Part shown: piece by piece, positions 43,189 to 50,415 of the stretch | Layout of the letters: the number at the start of each line of letters is the position of its first letter | How positions within the stretch are numbered: the stretch's first letter is position 1 | From: Mucilaginibacter sp. cycad4 | Lineage (GTDB): Bacteria; Bacteroidota; Bacteroidia; Sphingobacteriales; Sphingobacteriaceae | Reading direction: 5' to 3' | Assembly: GCF_034263275.1 (NCBI RefSeq) | Contig: NZ_CP139559.1 | Coordinates: 868,001-932,000, forward strand | DNA length: 64,000 nt | The notes under the pieces: generated by a model | What the model saw: only the letters and a program-made list of their open reading frames with translations | Told to the model about the DNA's origin: nothing | Database searches by the model: none | Made by a program: the position numbers and the translations under genes

Positions 43189-44289
43189 CTAAGGAGTGTA
43201 TTGAGGCATTGGCTTACACTTTGGAAACGGAACCAGCCTCTTTCTCAATTGAATTTTATCTTTAAAGTGTCTCGATATTTCATAAGTTAAATTCGTGTAG
43301 TTATTGCTTTCTTCTCGTTGATGATAAATAATCTCAATAGCCTCACAATATTTGTGTTCGAAAATCATATTTAATAGAGTCCTATCAGATAACCCACAGG
43401 AATGTCCTACGATTAGAACTTCATAATAATCATGATTTAAAAAGTCAATTAATCTACTGTAGTTATCGGTTTTAAAATACCAAAATGATTTAATAAACTC
43501 AAAAAAAGCGTTGTTGTTCATTAACTCCATTCTACGGTAGTCTTCGTCAATTTCATCTCCGAATCCAAATATCAATGGGTTTTCAATATCATTTAGTTTA
43601 CCATGAATATAATTTATGAGAAAATTATTTTCTCGATATTTTTTTGCGTTCCCAATAAACTCGTCGGTTATGTAATTTTCAATGGTATTTGTATAATTGA
43701 AATTTAAAATCATACAATTGTCGTTATTTGATAAAAGTAGATCCTTATATCCTTCTATCATAACTTTGTTATTAATACTTGAAAGGTAGATTTCAAGTTC
43801 ATCTATTAAAGCACGTAGTGAGTTGTTAAGTTGAATTAATTGATTTTGTGACGCTGTATTGTTTAGGTGTATTTTTAACGATTTATAAAACTCATTTTCA
43901 ATGGCAACCCAATTTGCATGGGAGCATTTTCTGATAAGAGAGTTGAAAAAAATGGACTTTGTCTTAATTTTGAAGGGGTTTTTTGTCCTTTCATTTGAAT
44001 TGGGGTATAGCCATTCGTGATCAAGCAAAGCACTAAAATCGGTTTTATAATAATGATCTATCAAGGCAGAAATTCCATTAATCTCTTTATCAATTGAGTT
44101 GCTAAACTTCAATGGGTGATTAGGTATGATCGTATCAATTGAAATAAGATTGTCCTCATAATGTAAGTTATTAGGATTAAATGCTTGTATTAAACATTTT
44201 TTTAAATACCATAAAATAAAACTATTATAATCAGTTTTCAGACCGTGTGCCAAATCGAAACCGTTACCTATCAATATAAGCCTGTTCAT
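43189..44289 (-). CDS. abiH: AbiH-family abortive-infection protein
   Basis: 366 residues. The N-terminus RLILIGNGFDLAHGLKTDYN (3-22) is the diagnostic AbiH motif, and later come NFNYTNTIE and YIHGKLND. A further GHSCGLSD sits near the C-terminus. Lactococcal AbiH is a known phage-exclusion protein, though its mechanism is not settled. Strongly AT-rich and lysine/asparagine-rich, unlike the neighbours, so probably acquired. Same strand as the prs-like and nadV-like genes, 70 bases downstream of them. Confidence 0.85.
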   Translation of the reverse strand: MNRLILIGNGFDLAHGLKTDYNSFILWYLKKCLIQAFNPNNLHYEDNLISIDTIIPNHPLKFSNSIDKEINGISALIDHYYKTDFSALLDHEWLYPNSNERTKNPFKIKTKSIFFNSLIRKCSHANWVAIENEFYKSLKIHLNNTASQNQLIQLNNSLRALIDELEIYLSSINNKVMIEGYKDLLLSNNDNCMILNFNYTNTIENYITDEFIGNAKKYRENNFLINYIHGKLNDIENPLIFGFGDEIDEDYRRMELMNNNAFFEFIKSFWYFKTDNYSRLIDFLNHDYYEVLIVGHSCGLSDRTLLNMIFEHKYCEAIEIIYHQREESNNYTNLTYEISRHFKDKIQLRKRLVPFPKCKPMPQYTP

Positions 44290-44359
44290 CTTAATTGGAT
44301 TTAGCGTGTTAACTTAATTCAGGTTACTTAATCAGATGCATTTCATTTTTTAAGGGATA

Positions 44360-45262
44360 TTAAGAACATATCAACCCCGCCACAGTCCTCACCTCCACAA
44401 AATCATCATTTTCTAAGTCGCGGCAATTCACATGCGTATCCGTACAGATCAGCTTTTTAATAGCCCCGCAGGCTTTTAGCTTCCCAATACCATCGTTCAC
44501 AAACAAACCGTGCGTAGTAATTACATAAATATCCCCGGCGCCGGCATTTTTGTAGGTTAAAGCGGCGTTTACGATGCTGCCTCCTGAGCGGATCATGTCG
44601 TCATAAATGATCACCGTTTTGCCGGCTACGTCGGCATTGATGGCGCTTACTTCGGTATGGTCGCCTTTGAGGCGGCGTTTGAGGATGAAGGCGGCATTTA
44701 CGCCCATATCGTTGGCTAACGATTCAACCCATTTGGCCCTGCCGGCATCGGTGCTGGCCATTACAAAGTTGTCGCCGCCGTATCGGGTGGCTGCTTCTAT
44801 CACAATATCCTTGCAGTACACATGTACAGGGTACAGGTCCTGCTCAAAATAGTATTGGATGCCTTCGCTATGTAAGTCGAACAGCATGACCTTATTGCCC
44901 CGGTTTGATTTAGGGATGGCCGAGAGCAGGCGGGCACGGGTTTTGGCGGTCACAATTTCGCCGGGTTTAACGGCGCGCTCCATGGTGCTGTAACCAAAGT
45001 AGGGGATCACGAGGGTAAGCGAATCGGCTCCGTAGCTTACCAGTGACGAAGCAAGATCATATAATTCAAGCGTAGCGCTGTCGCTCACTGTACCGCCAAT
45101 CAGCAGTACCTCCCTGCCTTCCACGTTAGAGAGGATGCGCTGGTAACGTTCGCCGTCGGTAAAGTGGCTTACTTCAATCTCACCGCGTTCGCAATGGCCA
45201 AGGGCAAGCACTTTTTCGGCAAGGTATTCGTATCCGGTTATGGCAAAGAGTAGTTTTTTCAT
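44360..45262 (-). CDS. Ribose-phosphate pyrophosphokinase-like protein
   Basis: 300 residues. The PRPP-binding loop VIIYDDMIRSGGSI (217-230) and FDLHS (128-132) with PYFGYSTMERAVKPGE (87-102) are present, but the last segment differs from the RQD-type ATP loop of normal Prs. Members of this class sit next to nadV in phages and bacteria and supply PRPP for nicotinamide salvage; the NARP1 phage enzyme Adps is also a Prs homologue that instead pyrophosphorylates ADP-ribose. Which reaction applies here cannot be told by eye. Its start is 54 bases after the nadV-like gene. Confidence 0.85.
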   Translation of the reverse strand: MKKLLFAITGYEYLAEKVLALGHCERGEIEVSHFTDGERYQRILSNVEGREVLLIGGTVSDSATLELYDLASSLVSYGADSLTLVIPYFGYSTMERAVKPGEIVTAKTRARLLSAIPKSNRGNKVMLFDLHSEGIQYYFEQDLYPVHVYCKDIVIEAATRYGGDNFVMASTDAGRAKWVESLANDMGVNAAFILKRRLKGDHTEVSAINADVAGKTVIIYDDMIRSGGSIVNAALTYKNAGAGDIYVITTHGLFVNDGIGKLKACGAIKKLICTDTHVNCRDLENDDFVEVRTVAGLICS

Positions 45263-45316
45263 TTTTATTTATAGAGCATAAAGCTGAATGCACAGGGTTG
45301 AAAGCTAATGAATTGG

Positions 45317-46732
45317 TTAGTTGTTTAACGTATTAATTACCTGGTCAAAGGTAAATTCTTTAATAATATGGCCGTTTTCAAAAACGGTTTGCAGTTGGTC
45401 GGCCAGTTCGGGTTGTTCGTTTTGGTGAATGGTTTTGTAACCCTCCGGAGTTTTTACCAGTTTGAGCCTGCCGCCCTTGCTCTTTTTAAAGCTGGTAATG
45501 ATGTTGCCCTTGGCATCCATTTCGGCAGGGCTTTTTTCAACGTTAACTTCTTCGCCGTTTATTACCGCACTGCTGCATTTTAACGCAAACTTTTGGGTAT
45601 CACGGTCGACCTTTTGCAACAATGCGCCGCCCATGCCCAGCACCAGGTTTTCGGCACTAATGCCGGTTGCTTTAAGGGCTTTATAAATCAGGCCGATCTC
45701 GGTGTAGTTTACCCCATCGCCCTGGATCACCCTAACCTGCGGCGGCAGTACTTTATAACCTTTGGCATTAGTAGTAAAGCCGAATTTATCAAACAGAATT
45801 TTAAAAATCTCCAGCAGGGTCATTACCGGGTCGCCGCTGTCCGGGCGGATCACCAGGGTGCCGTCGCGTTTCAGGACCTCCTGTTTCAAGTCTTCGCCCC
45901 AGTATTCACTACAGGCGCGGAAAATGTTATAGCTATCGCTTACACAGGCAATAACGCCGGTAGGGAAGCTGCGTAGCACGTGTTTAAAAATCTCCAGCTC
46001 GCCTTCCTGGCCAAGCAGGGTACAAATGCTGTGTTCGGTAGCGGGGATGCTTAAGCCATATACTTTTTCTGCATGGTAGTATTTAATCGCCATACCAGAT
46101 CCGGCCAGGTTGTCGCTGCCTGCAAAACTAAGCAAGTGGGCGGCGCCGCCAATTTTGGCGCTCTCCACACTGCTCACACCGCGGAAACCAAAATCATTCA
46201 GCACAAAACCAATCCCGCCGAAAGATTCGGGTGTCGCGGTTTCCTCATAGTATTGGGTAACTGTTTTTTTAACCTCGTGGCTTAGCGTGGCTACGGTGCA
46301 GGGATACCAAACCTGCATCAGCAGGGTTTCGAGGAAGTTGGTGAGCCAGTAGCATTCCGGGTCGGTGTTTTCAATGGTCATGAGCACGTTGCCGGTGGGT
46401 ACGCTGGTACCTTCGGCCACTGCTTTAATGCGTACCGGCAGATGGCCGTTGTATTTGTCCAATATGTACTGAAACTTGCTGCAATCAAACACATCGTCAC
46501 GCCCGAATACCTGTTTTAAAAACTCATCCGCTTCATCCAAATCAACCTGGTTAAAGGCAATGCCCTGTAAATATTCCTTCAAAATATATTGCAGACCGAA
46601 AAAAACGGTTTCGTTGAACATGCCCCCGCGGCTTTCCAGGTAACTGTAAATATTGGTGGTGCCGGGGTAGTAAAATTTATGGTGGGCGTATTTATATGCG
46701 TCGGCTAACAGGATCAGATTTTCCTTTTTCAT
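45317..46732 (-). CDS. nadV: Nicotinamide phosphoribosyltransferase-like protein (NadV/NAMPT)
   Basis: 471 residues from the ATG at 46732; the frame is open 16 codons more. Family signatures: YLESRGGMF near the N-terminus, DFGFRGVSSVESAKIGGAAH, SIPATEHS, RPDSGDP, GDGVNY and LGMGGALLQKVDRDTQKFA. This is the NAMPT/NadV type, which makes NMN from nicotinamide and PRPP. Some phage homologues (Namat) instead transfer nicotinamide to ADP-ribose-pyrophosphate. It is the first complete gene of a likely operon with the prs-like gene, preceded by a broken nucleotidyltransferase gene. Confidence 0.92.
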   Translation of the reverse strand: MKKENLILLADAYKYAHHKFYYPGTTNIYSYLESRGGMFNETVFFGLQYILKEYLQGIAFNQVDLDEADEFLKQVFGRDDVFDCSKFQYILDKYNGHLPVRIKAVAEGTSVPTGNVLMTIENTDPECYWLTNFLETLLMQVWYPCTVATLSHEVKKTVTQYYEETATPESFGGIGFVLNDFGFRGVSSVESAKIGGAAHLLSFAGSDNLAGSGMAIKYYHAEKVYGLSIPATEHSICTLLGQEGELEIFKHVLRSFPTGVIACVSDSYNIFRACSEYWGEDLKQEVLKRDGTLVIRPDSGDPVMTLLEIFKILFDKFGFTTNAKGYKVLPPQVRVIQGDGVNYTEIGLIYKALKATGISAENLVLGMGGALLQKVDRDTQKFALKCSSAVINGEEVNVEKSPAEMDAKGNIITSFKKSKGGRLKLVKTPEGYKTIHQNEQPELADQLQTVFENGHIIKEFTFDQVINTLNN

Positions 46733-46736
46733 GGCT

Positions 46737-46900
46737 TTAATTTTTAAGGTATTTGCCGGTGATGAAATTAAACAATTCAATGTGTTCTTCGCTAATAGAG
46801 CCGTCTTTTATCATTAAAGGCAGGTCGGCGCCATCAGTTGCCTCTGACTCTCATGCAGGTACGGCGTTTGAAAGCATGCTATAATTACTCCTGTTTTCAT
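46737..46900 (-). pseudogene. Internally deleted nucleotidyltransferase (NMN adenylyltransferase-like) remnant
   Basis: From the ATG at 46900 the first codons give MKTGVIIACFQTPYLHESQR, which looks like the start of an adenylyltransferase of the NadM/NadR class (RFQTPYLHEGH-like pattern with the Gly and His partly changed). After that the frame breaks. In another frame the last codons read GADLPLMIKDGSISEEHIEL.. KYLKN ending with TAA at 46737-46739, only 4 bases before the nadV start. So the two ends of one gene remain and the middle is lost. Together with nadV it would have completed NMN-to-NAD synthesis. Confidence 0.5.
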
Positions 46901-46909
46901 TTCTATTTT

Positions 46910-46951
46910 GCGTTAATTGTACATAAATATAAATATGTGTCTTTAATACGC
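46910..46951. promoter_or_regulatory. Palindromic AT-rich site upstream of the nadV operon
   Basis: GCGTTAA (46910-46916) and TTAATACGC (46943-46951) flank ACATA..TATGT (46921-46938), giving a broad dyad in the promoter region of the nadV/prs operon. It could be the operator of a Nudix-type regulator such as the one encoded at 47685-48371. No experimentally known box for this phylum is being matched. Confidence 0.3.
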
Positions 46952-47010
46952 AAATTATTTTTTAAATTTTGGGGGGGAGGTTTTATAATATTGGTAAGAT
47001 AAACCCGTCA

Positions 47011-47597
47011 TGCTGAACTTGTTTCAGCATCCCACAAGCCGAGGCGCAAGCATAACGAACACTTAGCATGTGGGGTCCCGAAATAAATTCGGGATGACGG
47101 ATCTGGGTATGTTGAACTTGTTTCAGCACCCCACAAGCCGAGGCGCAAGCATAGAGAACACTTAGCATGTGGGATCCCGAAATACATTCGGGATGACGAA
47201 TCTGGTTATGTTGAACTTGTTTCAGCACCCATAAGCAGAGGCGCAAGCATAGCGAACTTAGCATGTGGGGACCCGAAATAAATTCGGGATGACGAATCTG
47301 GTTATGTTGAACTTGTTTCAGCACCCACAAGCCGAGGCGCAAGCATAGCGAACACTTAGCATGTGGGGTCCCGAAATAAATTCGGGATGACGGATCTGTT
47401 TATGTTGAACTTGCTTCAGCACCCACAAGCCGAGGCGCAAGCATAGCGAACACTTAGCATGTGGGGTCCCGAAATAAATTCGGGATGACGAATCTGTTTA
47501 TGTTGAACTTGTTTCAGCACCCCATAAGCAGAGGCGCAAGCATAGCGAACACTTAGCATTTGGGATCCCGAAATAAATTCGGAACGACGAATGTGGT
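47011..47597. repeat. Six-copy tandem array of a palindromic repeat
   Basis: Copies start at 47011, 47110, 47209, 47305, 47403 and 47501, with a period of 96-99 bases. Each copy contains a hairpin TGCTGAACTTGTTTCAGCA or TGTTGAACTTGTTTCAGCA, a middle with CACTTAGCATGTGGGG, and a second hairpin CCCGAAATAAATTCGGG. Copies differ by a few bases; copies 3-6 are closest. An ORF reads through part of it on the minus strand but it is repeat-derived. Confidence 0.92.
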
Positions 47598-47684
47598 TAA
47601 AAGTCTCCCCAACCGGGGGAGATTATTCGCAAGTGGTTTATTTTTAGCGCTCATGAGGGCTACGCCGTTTAGAGGGGGCTTTCT

Positions 47685-48371
47685 TTATATCTCGAAGCTA
47701 ATTCCTTCTTTTTTCAACTGAAAATACTTTTCCTCGTTAAAGCGGAAAAGGTTACCCGGCCGGCCGGCGCCTTCGAGGGCTTGTTTTTCGGTGGTTTCTT
47801 CCAGGAAGCCGTATTTGGTGATCTTCTTTTTAAAGTTACGGCGGTCGATAGGGCGGTCGAGCACGGCAAGGTAGAGCTTTTCGAGTTCGGAGAAAGGGAA
47901 TTTTTCCTCAAGCAGCTCAAAACCCACGGGCTGATAAAGCATTTTGCTTTTGAGGCGGTCGCGTGCTACGCTGATGATGGTGGTATGATCAAACGCGAGG
48001 GCGGGGAGCTTTTTGATGTTGAACCAGTTTACATCACTGGCATCGGTAGCGGCTTTAACAACAAAGGCATCGGGTCTTACAAGTCCGTAATAAGTTATGG
48101 AGATCACCCTGTTACGAGGGTCGCGCCCCGGCTGGCCGAAGCTGTACAGTTGTTCCAGGTAAGTGATGTTAACGCCGGTTTCTTCCCGTAACTCCCGCTG
48201 AATAGCTTCCTCTAACGACTCATGATCAGCTACCAGGCCACCCGGCAATGCCCAGCTGTTTTTAAAAGGCTCAATATTGCGTTTGATAAGCAGTACAGAC
48301 AATCCCTCCTTGGAGGTATATCCAAATACTACGGCATCAACGGCAACCTTTATATTTTGAGCGACTGACAT
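47685..48371 (-). CDS. NrtR-like Nudix-domain transcriptional regulator
   Basis: 228 residues. An intact Nudix box runs from Gly45 to Val67 (E51, then RELREETGV 59-67). The C-terminal ~80 residues form a winged-helix-like region (PFSELEKLYLAVLDRPIDRR.. KYGFLEETTEK.. GRPGNLFRF). This architecture is that of NrtR, which binds ADP-ribose-type ligands and represses NAD-related or sugar genes. It is close to, and on the same strand as, the nadV/prs operon, with the tandem array between. Some homologues of this type regulate arabinose use instead. Confidence 0.85.
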   Translation of the reverse strand: MSVAQNIKVAVDAVVFGYTSKEGLSVLLIKRNIEPFKNSWALPGGLVADHESLEEAIQRELREETGVNITYLEQLYSFGQPGRDPRNRVISITYYGLVRPDAFVVKAATDASDVNWFNIKKLPALAFDHTTIISVARDRLKSKMLYQPVGFELLEEKFPFSELEKLYLAVLDRPIDRRNFKKKITKYGFLEETTEKQALEGAGRPGNLFRFNEEKYFQLKKEGISFEI

Positions 48372-48577
48372 AATACAAAGGTAGGGATTGGGAAGTGGCG
48401 GGGCAAGAGGGGGAACTATTCAATCAACTAAAATTTAAGGCATTAAACACCATTTCTTTATGTTTATTACCTGGCAGAGTAACTGTATTTGGCCTGAGTA
48501 ATATTTAAAAGTTTTTTTATTTAAAAATTTTCTTGTAAATATGCCTCACCAATCAGTAAACCGTTTTACCGCCGCTT

Positions 48578-49171
48578 ATGCTCCACAATAAGGAATATCA
48601 AATGTGGCCTGATGCCCGGTTATTGGAGCAGTTAAGGCTTGATGACCGTAAGGCATTTGAAATCCTGTACCATAAATATTCGTCGAAATTGTTTTATGCG
48701 GCTTATAACCTTTTCAGGGATAAAGATGTTTGTGAAGACCTGGTGCAGGAGCTGTTTATTGATTTATGGACAAAGCGCAACCAATTAAATATCACTTCGC
48801 TTGAGGCGTACCTCAAAGTGGCTATCAGGCACCGTGTGTTATTTTATCTGCGCACAAAAAAGGCATCGGTAGATCTTACCGTGATTGAAACACTGGTCGA
48901 AAAATATTCGGCTGATAGCAAGCTGTTCCAGGATGATATTGCTCATTTACTGGAAGATGGCGTAGCTCAATTGCCCGAAAAATGCAGGCAGATCTTTACC
49001 CTGAGCCGTAAAGAGTATTTGAGCAATAAAGAAATAGCCACCCGGCTAAATATTTCCATTAAAACCGTCGAAAACCAGATCACTATTGCTTTAAGATATC
49101 TGCGCACCGGTTTAACCGACTACCTGCCGTCGGTAGTGGCCTTGCTGTTGTTGCATATGTTTGGTAAATAA
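48578..49171 (+). CDS. ECF-type sigma factor of the mannan locus
   Basis: 197 residues; an alternative start at 48602 (MWPDARLL) has a better purine-rich site (AAGGAAT) 8 bases upstream. Region 2 (DDRKAFEILYHKYSSKLFYAAY.. DLVQELFIDLWTKR in two parts) and region 4 (KEYLSNKEIATRLNISIKTVEN) are clear. It ends in a hydrophobic tail (PSVVALLLLHMFG). It is followed by its FecR partner 67 bases downstream, so the pair controls the SusCDE-GH76 genes. Confidence 0.92.
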   Translation: MLHNKEYQMWPDARLLEQLRLDDRKAFEILYHKYSSKLFYAAYNLFRDKDVCEDLVQELFIDLWTKRNQLNITSLEAYLKVAIRHRVLFYLRTKKASVDLTVIETLVEKYSADSKLFQDDIAHLLEDGVAQLPEKCRQIFTLSRKEYLSNKEIATRLNISIKTVENQITIALRYLRTGLTDYLPSVVALLLLHMFGK

Positions 49172-49238
49172 ATCTCAAAAAATATTTTCAATTGCTTTGG
49201 GGGGTACCCCGGTTTATTGCATCCTGCAATTATAAACC

Positions 49239-50207
49239 ATGGCAAAATTCCCTTTCAGAAAAAAACGATCCGGCGCAAATGACAGGCATTTGCAGGAAGA
49301 GCTTGTGAATAAATATCTCGACGAGCTTGATCTCCGCAGCGTACAAAACGAGGCCGGAGATAAGGTGGAATTTAATACTGATGGTGTATACAGCAGGATC
49401 AATGCTGTTTTAGATAATGCCGAGAAGAAAAACCGTGGCAAATCAAAAAGATGGATGGTTGCTGCCTCGCTTCTTGCGGGTTTATGTATTTCGGTAACGG
49501 CAGCTTACCATTACCGCTATGCGCTGCTCGATAGCCTTGATCCTATCGCCGATAAACAATTGGTCGCAGCAAACGGGCAAACTGTAAACTTTACACTTGC
49601 CGATGGTACCAAAATATGGTTAAATGCAGGCAGTAAGCTTATTTACCCCGAAACTTTCCGTGGCGAAAAACGCGAGATTAAGCTTGAAGGCGAGGCTTTC
49701 CTGGATGTAGCCCACGACCCGGAAAAGGCTTTTATTATACACACCGGGCAAGTGCGCACCCAGGTATTGGGTACCAGTTTTAACATCAAGGCCTACACTA
49801 ATGAACGCTTTATTAAGGTTGATGTTTTGAGTGGCAAGGTAGGGGTGGTTACACCTGCAGGTAAGGCAAAAAGTATCACAACCTTTTTAACGCCTGCCGA
49901 GGAGGTTGTATTTAATAAAGACGGACTATCGGTCACCAAAAATAAACAGGTGGATGTAAACGCGCTAAGCAGCTGGAAGGATGGAGAGCTGGTGTTTAAA
50001 AACATGGCGCTGACCGAGGTGCTCAATACCATTAACCGCCACTTCAACGTAACCGTAAAGGCCGATGTTAACCTTGTACGATGCTCCATTACAGCAAATT
50101 TTACCAATGTTTCGCTGGAGAATATCATGAAGATCATATCGAAACTGGTGAAGGGCAAAGCCGTGCAAAAAGGCTCTGTTTATCAGCTAAAAGGCCGGGG
50201 CTGTTAA
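49239..50207 (+). CDS. FecR-family anti-sigma regulator of the mannan locus
   Basis: 322 residues. The N-terminal cytoplasmic domain (1-70) is followed by a membrane span (about 71-90, RWMVAASLLAGLCISVTAAY), the FecR domain (TLADGTKIWLNAGSKLIYPE.. EGEAFLDVAHD) and a DUF4974 at the end (LVFKNMALTEVLNTINRHF). It should hold the sigma factor until the SusC receptor's STN domain signals ligand. Between sigma factor and SusC. Confidence 0.93.
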   Translation: MAKFPFRKKRSGANDRHLQEELVNKYLDELDLRSVQNEAGDKVEFNTDGVYSRINAVLDNAEKKNRGKSKRWMVAASLLAGLCISVTAAYHYRYALLDSLDPIADKQLVAANGQTVNFTLADGTKIWLNAGSKLIYPETFRGEKREIKLEGEAFLDVAHDPEKAFIIHTGQVRTQVLGTSFNIKAYTNERFIKVDVLSGKVGVVTPAGKAKSITTFLTPAEEVVFNKDGLSVTKNKQVDVNALSSWKDGELVFKNMALTEVLNTINRHFNVTVKADVNLVRCSITANFTNVSLENIMKIISKLVKGKAVQKGSVYQLKGRGC

Positions 50208-50289
50208 CATAAAAACCAATTAATAAAAAGAGAGATACCAATTATCAGTTAACCTAAATACAAGCTATGATAACATAAATACATTAAAA

Positions 50290-50320
50290 AACCCTGCTCA
50301 AAAGGGATTTTGACAGGGTT
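50290..50320 (+). promoter_or_regulatory. Long perfect hairpin in the SusC leader
   Basis: AACCCTG (50290-50296) and CAGGGTT (50314-50320) pair, and inside them TCAAAA (50298-50303) pairs with TTTTGA (50308-50313) around a GGGA loop; one unpaired C separates the two stem parts. It lies about 95 bases before the SusC start and after the FecR stop. It could be a terminator of the regulator transcript or an attenuator of the Sus genes. No T run follows. Confidence 0.55.
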
Positions 50321-50415
50321 AAACTAAAATGCCGGGTTATTAATAAGTGCAGCGTTTAGAGGTCCAATTCAGAACGAAACACTTGAATTTCAAACACTTT
50401 AATTTTCTCAAATCT

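Noticed and set aside
46983..47342. A 119-codon minus-strand ORF
   Set aside because: It is read entirely through the tandem repeat array and its product is itself a repeat (VLKQVQHNQIRHPE). It is an effect of the repeat, not a gene.
47011..47597. A possible CRISPR array
   Set aside because: The whole unit is repeated, with no unique spacers between short repeats, and no cas genes are nearby.
49200..49210. GGGGTACCCC palindrome between sigma and FecR genes
   Set aside because: Only a 5-bp symmetric stem without a loop; too little to call a terminator or operator.
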